This document shows, one piece after another, positions 9,933-20,676 of a stretch of DNA of 64,000 bases. The stretch lies in contig CM054115.1 in the NCBI GenBank assembly GCA_028673005.1, positions 55,848,407 through 55,912,406 on the forward strand. The letters run 5' to 3'. A program made the translations under genes and the position numbers. The notes under the pieces are model-generated. The model had not been told where the DNA came from, ran no database searches, and was given only the letters and a program-made list of their open reading frames with translations. This DNA comes from Tanypteryx hageni (Eukaryota > Arthropoda > Insecta > Odonata > Petaluridae). Each line of letters starts with the position of its first letter. The first letter of the stretch is position 1.

Positions 9933-10929
9933 TTGCTTTTCGTCATTGCTAAAAAGCGCTATTATCTTCGTGATGTCCGCCTGTCCATCCGTCCGTACGC
10001 ATATATCAGGAAGAATCGGCTTAACGGATTTCAACCAAATTTGGTACATAGAATCCTCACATAAATGGCATATTTCGACCAGACCGACTCACCAAGGGTA
10101 CCACAATTGCAAAATTAAACTTTTCGGTAATAATGAATTTGGAAGGAATTGGCCCAACCGATTTAGTATGAAGAAGGTGTGCAACATTAAAAAACAATAT
10201 CAATATTTTTAATATAGGTATAGAAATCAGGGCTGCCACAACACAAGTAATAAAAAATTTCTTTTACAAATATTTGTTGAACTGTTAACATCAATTATAA
10301 CCAAATTTAAATTTGGAATGCACACATTTATAGAGAACCATAATAACATATTTGGACCGGATCAACCAAACAGGGGTGTCACACTTACAAATTAAATTCT
10401 TTCAGTAATTACGGATTTGGAAGGAACGTATTTCAACTAAATTCTGTATATAAGATTGTTACAACATACCATAATGAAATTAAGATGTTTAAAGAGGAGA
10501 TAACGAGCAGGGCTACCATACTAAAAAGTAAAATTACATTTTAAACGTATTTTTGTAGAACTGACAGCATGAATTTTATTCCAATATGGTACATATAATC
10601 TTCATATAAATAAATAACCACAACAACATATTTCAACCGGGTCTACTAAACAAGGATATCACAATATCAAGGTTAAATTTTTCTGTAACTATCAGTTTGG
10701 AAGTTTTTAGCTGAACCAATTTCAAAACAAAATTTTGCTTGTAGGGCGAGTATAGAACGGGAAAATTAAATGAACATGTCTCGAGCGTATCTTTAAAGCA
10801 GGGCTACCACAATATAACGAAAAATAATTTTCTGACTTCAAAGCAAATACATTAATATATGATTACACTACGCCGAATTTGACGAAAAGCACTTATGTAC
10901 CACGGGAAACCCGTGCACATCCCTACTTG
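9933..10929 (+). mobile_element. Family E element, copy 1 (Helentron-associated type)
   Basis: Inserted in unit A2. It begins TTGCTTTTCGTCA. TGCTTTTCGTCA (9934-9945) is perfectly inverted as TGACGAAAAGCA (10880-10891), followed by a perfect hairpin CACGGG-AAA-CCCGTG (10901-10915) and a short tail CACATCCCTACTTG. Asymmetric subterminal inverted repeats, a hairpin after the 3' one, and insertion in a T-rich site are the build of Helentron-derived non-autonomous elements such as DINE-1. The interior holds three diverged copies of a roughly 275-base unit. No protein is encoded. Confidence 0.8.
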
Positions 10930-11432
10930 TTATTTTCTTAATTGCTGGAGCTTTGAGGCCATATTCAATATTAGAAGGCAATGGTTTGAGTTCATTTCTT
11001 TGTAAAGCGTAAATTTCTCTCACAGTTCCTTAAAATATTTATTATCACTTAACCTGTTTGGTATTATTAGAAATATTACAGGTATTGAGAAAGTCATGTG
11101 GTGGCCAGATTAGATTTTTATTTTTATTTCTCCATATACGAAGTATAGAGCAAGTATTGTTTTCATGAAAAAATCGAATTCGAGATTTCAACGGAAATAC
11201 ATGTTTTAAGGTCCCCTGAATACGTTTTGACTATTTTTTAGTGATGTCTGTGGGAATGTCTGTGTGTGTCTGTGACTGGAATTTTGCGGGTGCTGTAACT
11301 CAAACATTATTAATAAAATCACTGCAAAATATTACATTTGACATATCAATTAAAGGGAAAAGAATGATTAGTTTTTGGTAAAAATTGTTCAAGCAAAAGT
11401 GGGTGTTTATTCTACTCATTTTTCCGTTTTTT

Positions 11433-12149
11433 ACTTTCTCCATACGTAGAATAGGGGAAAGTTTTGTTTTCATGATAAAAGTCGACTTCGAGATTTCAAC
11501 GGAAATACACGTTTTGAGGTCCCCTGAACACGTTTTGACTATTTTCTCGATGATGTCTGTGTGTGTATGTGATAGATTTTTGTGGGCGCTCTAACTCAAA
11601 AACTATTAATTAGGTCAACGTAAAATTTTATATTTAACATTTTTATAATAGTTAGATCTGATTAGTTTTTGGTCGACCGGAAGCGGGTGTTTACTCTTTT
11701 CACGTATCCGTTATTTTGAAATATTTGCTTTAGTAATTGATAAATGTAAAAATGCATAAGAATAAATGTTGTAGAAAACATAATTGTTTTCAAGCTTTGT
11801 TTGAAACATTTTCCTATATAATGCATTTTTTAAGAGATATCTTATATTTTTAGCTTCCAACACCACGCCACCTACCAACGACTATTGTTAACAATTGACG
11901 CTTAGTTAAGTGTTAATAACACTCCTTTTTCTTTTCTTAAGTGTTGGAGCTTTGTGGCTATATCCAATATCAGGATAAGGCTAAGGTTTCATTTTATTTC
12001 TGGTTTTGGTTTGAATTTATTTCTGTTATTTGTAAAGTCGAAAATTTTCTCGGTTTCTTAAAATATTTATTATTATGTAACCTATTCGGAATTTTTGGAA
12101 ATATTACGGATATGGAGAAAGTCATGTGGTGGCCACATCAGATTTTTTT
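11433..12149 (+). mobile_element. Family A unit A4, best reference copy
   Basis: 5' motif ACTTTCTCCATA (11433-11444), perfectly inverted as TATGGAGAAAGT (12111-12122), directly followed by the hairpin ATGTGG-TGG-CCACAT (12124-12138) and the tail CAGATTTTTTT. This is the same arrangement as family E with a different sequence. Interior words GTTGGAGCTTTGTGGCTATA and GAGATTTCAACGGAAATACA are conserved in at least ten copies. Two stretches that look translatable (11385-11594 and 11941-12225) show no protein similarity and are not conserved as frames between copies. Confidence 0.8.
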
Positions 12150-12990
12150 GAAAAATTTGCTTTTAAATTTGATAAATGTAAAAAAGTACCGGAATATAAG
12201 TTGTAGGAAATTACATTTTCTATAGCATTTGTTCAAAATCTTTTCCCATAAAATGCATTGTTGAAGAGATATTTTAAAAACTAAATTGCTTAGCTGCCAC
12301 AACCACACCACCTACCGGCAACTATTGTAAGCACTTTACGCTCCTTTTTATTTTCTTAATTGTTGGAGCTTCGGGTTATATTCGATATCAGAAGGTTAGA
12401 GTTTGAGTTTATTTCTGTTGTTTGTAAGGTCTTTTGAATTTTTCTCGCAGTTCCATCAAATATTTATATCAGTTAACCTTTAACCTATTTAGAATTTTTA
12501 GAAATATTACAGGTATGGAGAAGTCATGTGGTGGGCACATTCGATATTGTTTTATTTGATTTAATATTTGGTTAATGTAACAAAATACTGGAATAAAAGT
12601 TGTAGGAAATTTAATTTTTTATAACCTTTATTCGAAACATTTTCTCATATAATGCATTTTGTGAATAGATACTTTTAAAACTAATATTTTAGTCGCCACC
12701 ACCACGCCACCTACCGGTGTCTATTGTAAACACTTTACGCTTAGGTCTTATAGTTAGTAACGCTTCTTTTTATTTTCTTAATTTTTGGAGTTTCGGGGCA
12801 ATATCCAATATCAGAAGGCTACGGTTTAATTTTATTTCCGTTCTTTGTAAAGTCTTAAAATTCTTCTCGATGTACCTTAACATATTAATTATCATTTAAC
12901 CTATTTGAAATTTTTTGAAATATTACAGGTATGGCCATGCCTACAACAGAATTTTTTACTTTCAGCTTGTGTTAAAGGTACAATGGCTAT

Positions 12991-13040
12991 AGTTCAGTGT
13001 TTTTCAAACTTATTGTTTCGGGATCCAGCGGAAGGGAAGG
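12991..13040 (+). mobile_element. hAT-like terminal sequence (remnant)
   Basis: CAGTGTTTTTCAAACTTATT followed by a GGGATCC word resembles the 5' ends of hAT-superfamily MITEs (CAGTG.TTCTCAAACTT..). A CGCGACCCG word at 13183-13191 could belong to the other side, but I could not match the two ends. Low confidence. Confidence 0.3.
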
Positions 13041-13926
13041 CACTATTTGGAAAACATTTGTCTTGAGTTTACAATGAAAAGCAAGGTAAGATCGGCATTC
13101 GTATAACACTTGATTTTCGCTCCCTTTCATTTTCGATATATTTCAGTTGCTTGTTTTAGTACTCTCATTTCCCAAATACTGTCGCGACCCGTACATAGAA
13201 AAAATGCTCTAGGTTAAAGGTGAACATAAACTTAAAAGAGATGCAATTTATAACAAGTGCGAATTGAAAAAAAAATCAAAAATAAAATATTTTATTGTTT
13301 CACAAGAACTCGCTCTTAAAAGCATAAAACAAGAACACTATTTCAGACTATTTCGATTTTCCGAAAATCCTCCAAATAGTAAAAATGATAAGCAAATTAA
13401 TCAGGACTGCAAAATCTATTGTAACTCACAGTCTGAAATATTTTACTTGTTTTCTTCTTTTAAGGGTAATGATATTCCGCTTGCCAGGAATGTGCCTTAG
13501 CCACCTCAGCTATAGGTACGTCAATTATATTACTCATATAACCTCATCGGTTACAGGCCACCTAAAGGGCGTCTCAAGTGACTGCCACAGCAGCGTTCTT
13601 GACCCAAAAATTCTTAAAAGGATCGCGGTATATCGAGTAAACATTCTTAGGTGGAACAGTGGAAATTCGTGCACAAAAGGAATTTATATTATACATCCAA
13701 ATATTTAGTATTTAGTAAATGTCTGAAAATTATCTAAAAATTACGATATTTATTTTAGTTATTATAAAAAAGGCGTTCATTTTTCCAATGAAATGAAATT
13801 ATTATATTTATAGTGAAATGGAATCACAATTTGATTTGTACCAGTAAAGCATATTCTAACTATAATTTTTATTAAGATTTAAGGTTGAACAGGGGACAAT
13901 CAAACTCGTCTTACGGCTGAAAAATA
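13041..13926. other. unassigned spacer
   Basis: Two overlapping frames of 78 and 107 codons (13264-13708) have no motif or composition arguing for a protein. A minus-strand A-box-like word (GAGGTGGCTAAGGC, 13495-13508) has no B-box partner. Nothing else is supported. Confidence 0.35.
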
Positions 13927-14044
13927 TTCAAGAACAAGCAATTTAAATAATATACTGGCCTCAGTTATCTCCAACACTTAACCTTGTTGTGGCTATTGGA
14001 GATACCTGATGCAAATATATTTTTTTGACTTGTTTGTTCTTGAA
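13927..14044. mobile_element. Family G MITE, short copy
   Basis: 118 bases flanked by TTCAAGAACAAGCA (13927-13940) and its inverted copy near TTGTTCTTGAA (14034-14044). It shares TATCTCCAA and the GTTGTGGCTATTGGAGATAC word with the longer copy at 29618-29935, of which it looks like an internally deleted version. Non-coding. Confidence 0.6.
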
Positions 14045-14739
14045 AGATTTATGGTAAATATTCTGTTGATTAATGATGCTTGTATTCCTGAAATTGAAGC
14101 ATTTTTTAATTTATGGATTATTGGATGATGAAAATTTTCTTTAAAATTTCTCATTATTCTCCATTTCAACTCTAAATACGCGTCAACAGGTTTTACCTAA
14201 CAAAGCCTTTGCGCGTAAAATTTATGAAAAAACACAGGATATAAAATTGGCGACAATAATAAATATCTCTTCCAACATAATGAATCAGTAATGAAATGGT
14301 TGTATTGCATGTCTGTGTAGGAAATTTCAATATTCGTCACCAGAAACATATAAAAATTAAATTAATCGTTTACGCTATCCTTATGATGCATGCGTGTGTG
14401 CTCCACGATGCAATATTTTTGCTTTAGGGAATGTCTTATGAAATCTTTCGTAAACCTGATGTGGTTGCGACGGCGCATCATAAGAGGAACCAACAGAAAA
14501 AGAGATTGGGGCGATGCCCCTTATGGCGTTGCCAGCAAAAGCCCTCCTTCAAACGACTCTGTTCATTCACCTAGACTCACCTTCAAATTCCATGGAGCCG
14601 GCTGCAGCGTCTTCCTCTTCCTCAGTTACGGGAGAAATTCCGAGTGACAACTTTCGAAAATAGGGCCATACCTATCCCATTCGGGGCAGGAGAGGAAGCA
14701 AGCTCACGGCGCCACACATTCAGGCTGCCGAGCTTACAG
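14045..14739. other. unassigned DNA, partly GC-richer
   Basis: The part 14455-14700 is clearly richer in G and C than the rest of this half and has a frame of 85 codons (14390-14647) without recognisable domain. It could hold a host exon or conserved regulatory DNA. The sequence alone does not show it. Confidence 0.3.
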
Positions 14740-15180
14740 AGAGAAGTAGAAACTGATGAAGGGAGGGAAGCGTGAGTGAGTGATTGAGTGAGAAGAGCGA
14801 GAGAAGATGGGAGAAGAGAAGTTTCCCCCGTAAACAGTCTGAAGAAGAGAGGTCCTCTTGTAGGCAGCAGGAGGTCGTTGGAAGTTTATGTTGCAGAGGG
14901 AGGAAGAAGGAATGAGGAAGAGAGAAAGCATTGGAGAGAGGGAGAAGGTACGAGTGGCTGCGGACGCCACAAGAGCCCATCTCCTCTACCCCCTTCTCTC
15001 TTTCTCCCTTGATATGGCGTGGAGGCACATTTCGGCGCCCCAAGATTCCCATATAAACGGAGGCGAAATATGCCTGTCGGTAGTATGAGGGAATATGAGA
15101 AAGTATGGGGGAAATTCGGAGCGGAGAGCGAAAAGGGTCGAGAGAGACAGAGAGAGGAGAAAAGGTGAGTTAAGCGCGTT
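14740..15180. repeat. GA/CT-rich low-complexity island
   Basis: Purine-rich words (GAGAGAAG, GGAGGAAG, GAAGAGAG) dominate the + strand up to about 14945, followed by a CT-rich block and a second GA-rich block to 15180. Many overlapping open frames exist on both strands only because stop codons are rare in such DNA. None is called as a gene. Confidence 0.6.
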
Positions 15181-15543
15181 GCTGGAATTCCATTTGTCGA
15201 GCGACATTCCATCCCTATATATTTTTATCATTTCGCGATATATTATCTACACGAGAGTAATGAAGAAAAAGACGCACCAACATAAAGCAGACGTTCTTTT
15301 TATACGTGCAAGAGACAAAATTTTGGTCCATGCAGTACCGTTAAAAGACTAATTGCTTAAAAAACGTGAAAATTGGGACATCCTGTATATGTATATCAAA
15401 ATGAATATAAAAATAAAATAACATTTAAGATATATAAAAATTAATCTATAATATTTTATTGATGGAATAAAGCGATCTAAAGATCCTATGCAGACAGGCA
15501 TAAGCTGTAATGTTGGGAATAATTTTGAAACGAAAAAAAAGTC

Positions 15544-15614
15544 TGCTATGACTGGGAATCGAACCCGGGTCTTCCACTTGCCGGGCGGATATTCTACCAC
15601 TGAACTATCGTAGC
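15544..15614 (-). tRNA. tRNA-Gly-like sequence, left arm of family F copy 2
   Basis: Same body as at 2375-2445, with a better anticodon stem (TCCGC pairs with GTGGA throughout, allowing G-T). The anticodon loop is again CCGGCAA. The A box TAGTTCAGTGG is kept and the B box GGTTCGATTCC is perfect. The T stem has one change (CCCAG for CCCGG). The acceptor GCTACGA faces TCATAGC with one C-A mismatch. Persistence of the odd loop in both loci means it belongs to the family, not to chance mutation of one copy. Confidence 0.55.
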
Positions 15615-15898
15615 AGATCAATTTTCTCGTTTCTTAACGCAGATGTTTTCTTGGTTGGGACGGAACTAGGCAAGCTAGTATCAAACTACCCCAACGGATG
15701 TCCTCGAAGAGATACACCGAAGAAAACTCCTCCCTCTCAAATAGTGAGATTGCCAAGCCATAAATTGATGGAATAAAGCGAAGGAATTTTCTTCGGTGTA
15801 TCTCTTCGAGGACATCCGTTGGGGTAGTTTGATACTAGCTTGCCTAGTTCCGTCCCAACCAAGAAAACATCCGAGTTAAGAAACGAGAAAATTGATCT

Positions 15899-15969
15899 GC
15901 TACGATAGTTCAGTGATAGAATATCCGCCCAGCAAGTGGAAGACCCGGGTTCCATTTCCAGTCATAGCA
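15899..15969 (+). tRNA. tRNA-Gly-like sequence, right arm of family F copy 2
   Basis: Inverted partner of 15544-15614. It differs by a few changes: the loop is CCAGCAA (would-be anticodon AGC), the D arm has AGTGATAG, and the B box is damaged (GGTTCCATTTC). So the two arms have started to diverge, and this copy is the less likely to be transcribed from its own B box. Confidence 0.5.
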
Positions 15970-15998
15970 GACTTTTTTCTCGTTTCAAAATTATTCCC

Positions 15999-17389
15999 TA
16001 TAACATATTATATAATGCCTTTATCCTAAATATTTCTTGAGCATTATTTTTTCTTTTTCTGTTATTCAAAGGAGGCTTCAATTTTGACGTTTTTATAGAA
16101 TGAATTTTTAACAAATATTCAAAACTAATTTTAATTTAAGCATCGACCACATGAGCCTTATTAATATTAATAATTAAGAATAATGAAGTAGCATTTTATG
16201 AAGCAAAGTTACTGAATTCAAGGCATACATATTGACTGACAGGCAATTACGATGCAATGGTTTAAATAATGTTTTAAACGTAAAAAATGTCCAGGGTGAA
16301 ACAAATGTTTAATAATCCTGTAAGCACGTAAAACGATTGACCCTTTGCAAACATTGAATTTTTTTTTGATGAATTTGTTCCTCCACTGTTCATTGAAAAA
16401 TATTTAAACTTTTTCATAAGCGAAAAGCCTCTTGGTAATAAAATTTCCAAAATGCGGTCATATTGTGAAAGGCTGTTTTATATTTAAATATATAATTAGA
16501 TTTAAAAACATTCAACTCCTATAAACTAACGGTCCAAAATAAAAACGCTCCAGCGCTGATATATGGTAAGCATAATTTCTTAGGGAAACTGCTTTCATAA
16601 TTATGCTGGCATAATTTACGATTCTCCTTAAAGAGAGAAACGAATACAAGAAAGCCTCATTACGAGGTCACCTCCAACGAGCTATTAAACTAACACCTCG
16701 GCACACATCTGAGGAGAAGATAGTACACCTTGAGACTCCAACTACTCAGATGTGATAAGGAGACACGAAATGCATTTTGAGGGGCAAAGGTTAACTTTCG
16801 AAAGATTTCCATAAAAGATTTTTGGAAGTCTTAAACTTATAGTAAATATATGACTGCATTATTAGGAAAGATGGAGTATAAACAATATACATAAGAAGCT
16901 AAATGATTAATTACTAATTTATATAACGGAGAAATGAATGCTGTTAATATCGAATCCACAAAATACTCGGCTCATATCTATATTCACTTCTTTAACCATA
17001 TTGTCTCTTCTCAGTTAATGTCCCATTCAGGTCTTCTTCATCTTTCATACAATAAGTACAGTTATTTGCTTTTCTGCGAATCTTCTTAGTAATTTTTTGT
17101 ACTTTCAATTTTATAGCAGTAAACATACTTATTGTTTTTAGGGCATTTCATCATATTACTGACTTGACCATCACTAATAAATCTCGGTTCTGCTGTAGGA
17201 GAAATGAGGAATTCCTCCATGTCTGTTTACTATTAGTACACTAATTTATTTCTTCAGCTCAGGACATGAGGCTATAAACATAAAAAAGGGATGCAAATTA
17301 TGCCACTGACCAATAATAAATTGCTTTACTCTGCCTTTGCACACCACCGTCCCAACTCACTCTGAGCACATTTCGTACTAAAGCTTTCA
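15999..17389. other. unassigned AT-rich spacer
   Basis: About 1.4 kb without a gene, known transposon end or copy elsewhere in the window. 16660-16770 is GC-richer with the words GAGGTCACCTCCAACGAG and CTCAGATGTG but codes for nothing recognisable. Confidence 0.4.
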
Positions 17390-18080
17390 GAAGGGAATCG
17401 CACCTCACTTATATCCCCACTCCTTCCCCTCCCTATCCTACCCTCTCCGATTTCTCTGTCCCTCTCCATCCATCTTTATTCTTCTCTAACCCCTTATCAC
17501 GTCTCCCTCTTCCTTATCCCAGGTGATGAGCCTTGCGCCTTTGGTTCCCCGCACATCCTTCCATAAAATTTCTCGTAATGCGTCTCTCTTCCCGAGACCC
17601 TCAATCTTCCCGGCGCAAAGTGCTTCCAATCCGAAGTTACCATTCGGAAGACTTCGCCTACTTCGTTTCATTCAAGGCTCTAACGCCGCTTCTCTCTCTA
17701 TCTCTCCCCTAAAACTCTTCCCGGTACCTTTCTATATATCCCTCTCTCTCCCTCTCATTCAGATAGAGAGACTCACAAAACCTTCTCTCTGCGATATTTC
17801 ACCCCTTTAAGGTATTCTCCGAAAGACCCTCCCAGTCTCTCCTTCACTTCCACTTTTAACTCTCCATCCTTTTCTCTCTCCCCCCCTCTGCAGTTCTCTT
17901 CACGGACACGCAGAACCTCTTCCACTTCACCATTCAAATACGTAATTTTTTTCATCCCACTCCAAATCGATTTTCTTCCTTTTTGTCTCGATCCGTTTCG
18001 CGTCCTCATGGTTCATTAGCGTCGTACCTCAACTTTTTCCTTATTCCTTTCCTTCTCTGCTCCCGTCATTTTCATTCTTC
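17390..18080. repeat. CT-rich low-complexity island
   Basis: Pyrimidine-rich + strand (CTCTCTCC, CCTTCC, TTCTCC words) with GC content above the surroundings. A 95-codon frame at 17523-17810 is open mainly because TAA/TAG/TGA are rare here. No domain was seen. Confidence 0.6.
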
Positions 18081-19039
18081 CTCGTCTATTTATCATAATT
18101 TTCTTGCTATTCTCTGCACTTGCTTGTCTCTATATTTCTAGTTTATGCTGTTTTCCTACTCCCTGTATCTTTGCACATCTCCTATTCCATAAGTCTCTTA
18201 TTTCGACTGTACTTATTTTTCTCTCTCTTTGTTTGCTGCAAAAAATTGATGGAGAACACGAAAAACTGTAGGAGGCTAAAGTGCTGCAAAGTTATCTTGA
18301 TAGTATTTTCGTTTGACCGACTACTGAGAACTACTTTCTTGCAGTTTTGGATTTCCATAATGTTATGTTTAACTCGAGTCCAATATTTTGTGTTTCAAAG
18401 TTATCAACTTATATTCTGTGCAATGTCATTATTCCACGGTTTAAAATAAACAAACATTCACCTTGTTTCAAAGTTTAATCAGCTGACTATGATTCTCTTT
18501 TAACAAATAAATGATGCAGTTAATTTTTTGCCATACAACAGTTGCTTGAGCCACATTCTCATGTCAACTGATAGTAACTTTTGTGAATGACAAACCATCG
18601 GCATATGATTCTAACAGAGTAAAATAAACGGTAAAATTTCAATATGAAACTAAAACTTAGTAGTCAGGATTACCTCCAAAGTTGTACGTCAACTGTAGTA
18701 AGTTACTATGTAAATATTAGTTATAATACTTATTTAGATATAGATAAAAATATATAACATTTAAAATAATATATTACCTACTTACGAAACGTTTTATTTA
18801 TATTCCCAGTCAACTTCCGCGCAAAAAAAATTGTCTACATTCTCGTACGCTCAAAATATAGCATTTTTGGCAAGAACGATACATCAAGTCTACAGCTAAG
18901 CTAAACTAAAAAAGAAAATACTTAATGTAGGTAAACGTGCGTGAGGATAGAAGATAATCCTCTAAAATGTTGCAAACCATGCACCTATTATGAGGTAGAA
19001 GAGCTTAAGATTTTTTAATACAAGAAACACTTAATTTTT
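18081..19039. other. unassigned spacer
   Basis: A 109-codon frame (18120-18449, +) is rich in L, F, C and S and has no motif. AT-rich, no second copy in the window. Confidence 0.35.
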
Positions 19040-20676
19040 ACTTTCTCCATATACGTAGTATAGCCATTTTAGTGCCAGCCGGCCGATCTATCGGCCCTCG
19101 CTGCATGTGCGAAAAATGCCACCGGCCGATCTGTCGGCCGCGCTTGTTTACGCTGACATTGTAGTTTCTTTGTGGTCAAGATAACTCTGCTGGCAACCGC
19201 TGAATTGACATCTGATAAGCTTTCCCTGCAACATTGTATTAAGTCTCATATGGAAAGATTGTCTTTCAATTTCATTTCGACTGCAAGGTCTTCGGCCATT
19301 TATTCGTCAGTAGCTTGCCTGGTATTTTAGAGTGCGCATCGCAGTAGTGTTATTTTGAATTCATTATTGCTTACTTATCTGCAGTTTTTGGACATAAAAA
19401 GCGAGTGGATTCATCTACTGTTATCTCAGGTACTGCATAAAGAATTTTTTCGTAAACTATTTCGTAAAAAAAATTTATCGTAACTTTATATCAACCTCGA
19501 AATATTTTTAATTTATCATCCAAAATTCTGTAGAATACTTAGTATTCTGTATATATTGTGTTTATTCATTTATTCTGTATTAATATAATTAATATTTTTA
19601 ATCATCTGTGTAATTACTGAAAGAAAAACGTAAAAATATTAATAAATAGCGTGTATGTGATTTTTTCATAGAGACTGATGAGAAAGTGCTGAAATTGCAG
19701 TTATGCAAAATAATATTTTTCTGTAACTTAATTTTTTAATAATTTTTGCGAGTTTTTGCAATGTTTTACATGGATGTCTTGCCTTTATGAAAACAAGTTA
19801 AATATACTAGCGAAAATAATAAAATACTATACTTCATTCAATATAAAATTGACTTTTCATTTTTTTATTAAAAAAATTCAAAACAAATTTTTTTAAACAA
19901 AAAAATCACAAGATGAACTCTAACATTCCCTTAATATTTGTAATCATCTGTGCAATTACTGGAAGAATCAGGCAAGAATATGAATAAATGGCGTGTATGT
20001 GATTTTTCTTCAAGATTGATGCAAAATTGCTGAAATAGACATGGCATTCAAAATCGACTTTGAGATTTCAACGGAAATACACGTTTTGGGGCTCCCTGAG
20101 CACGTTTTGACCATTTTCTCGATGATGTCTGTGTGTGCGTTTTGTGGGTGCTCTAACTCAAAAAATATTAATTTAGTCAACGCGAAATTTTATATTTAAC
20201 ATTTTTATAAAATTCAGAAAAACTGATTAGTTTTCGGTAAAAATCGGTCAACCGAAAGTGGGTGTTTACTCTTGTCACTTATCCGTTATTTTGAAATATT
20301 TGCTTTAATATTTGATAAATGTAAAAATGTACTAGAATAATAGTGGTAGGAAAGTTTATTTACTACAACCTTTGTTTGAAACATTTTTCCATATAATGCA
20401 TTGTTTAAGAGATGTCTTATATTTTTGCTGCCACAACCACGCCACCTACTGTTAACAATCGACACTTAGTAACGCTCCTTTTTCTTTTCTTAATTGTTGG
20501 AGCTTTGTGGCTATATCCAATATTAAAAGGCTATGGTATGAGTTTATTTCTGTTCTTTGTAAAGTCTAAAATTTTCTCGCAGATTCTTAAAATATTTATT
20601 ATTATGTAACCTATTTGGAATTTTTAGAAATATTACAGATATGGAGAAAGTCATGTGATGGCCACATCAGATTTTT
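19040..20676 (+). mobile_element. Family A element, copy 7 (split)
   Basis: The first 24 bases (ACTTTCTCCATATACGTAGT, 19040-19059, plus ATAG) are followed by about 980 foreign bases. The element then resumes at 20049 (AAATCGACTTTGAGATTTC) and runs to the 3' hairpin region (ATGTGATGGCCACAT) and CAGATTTTTT near 20676. About 20 bases expected between the two parts are missing, so the interruption came with a small deletion. Confidence 0.7.
19064..20046. mobile_element. insertion in family A copy 7, with GC-rich palindromes and internal direct repeat
   Basis: Contains the palindromes GGCCGATCTATCGGCC (19081-19096) and GGCCGATCTGTCGGCC (19124-19139), 27 bases apart, in otherwise AT-rich DNA. A roughly 115-base segment at 19590-19705 (AATCATCTGTGTAATTACTG, GCGTGTATGTGATTTTT) is directly repeated in diverged form at 19932-20045. 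No coding sequence. The ends do not match a known terminal motif. Confidence 0.5.

Larger units (their letters stand above)
9733..12934 (+). repeat. Head-to-tail array of family A units
   Basis: Five consecutive units in one orientation: A2 (9733-9932 plus 10930-11125, split by the E element), A3 (11126-11432, 5' half only), A4 (11433-12149, the most complete), A5 (about 12150-12549, lacks the 5' part) and A6 (12550-12934, lacks the 5' part and the final hairpin). At the junctions, the 3' hairpin and its T-rich tail of one unit abut the next unit, or a 5'-deleted unit. All are non-coding. Confidence 0.8.
15425..15998. mobile_element. Family F element, copy 2: large palindrome with two tRNA-like sequences
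   Basis: Arms 15515-15732 and 15781-15998 are inverted copies of 218 bases separated by a spacer of about 48 bases. Each arm holds a tRNA-like sequence (15544-15614 minus, 15899-15969 plus), and each of these is bracketed by the short inverted words GAAACG..AAAA and TTTTCTCGTTTC. The left outer flank (ATTGATGGAATAAAGCG to GGCATAAGCTGTAATG, 15457-15512) matches the arm of copy 1 at 2300-2345. The spacer holds GATTGCCAAGCC and a second ATTGATGGAATAAAGCG. No protein is encoded. Confidence 0.75.

Noticed and set aside
11385..12225. open frames inside family A units
   Set aside because: Frames are not kept between the copies; the element is non-coding.
13490..13515. A-box-like word on the minus strand
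   Set aside because: No B box downstream, no cloverleaf.
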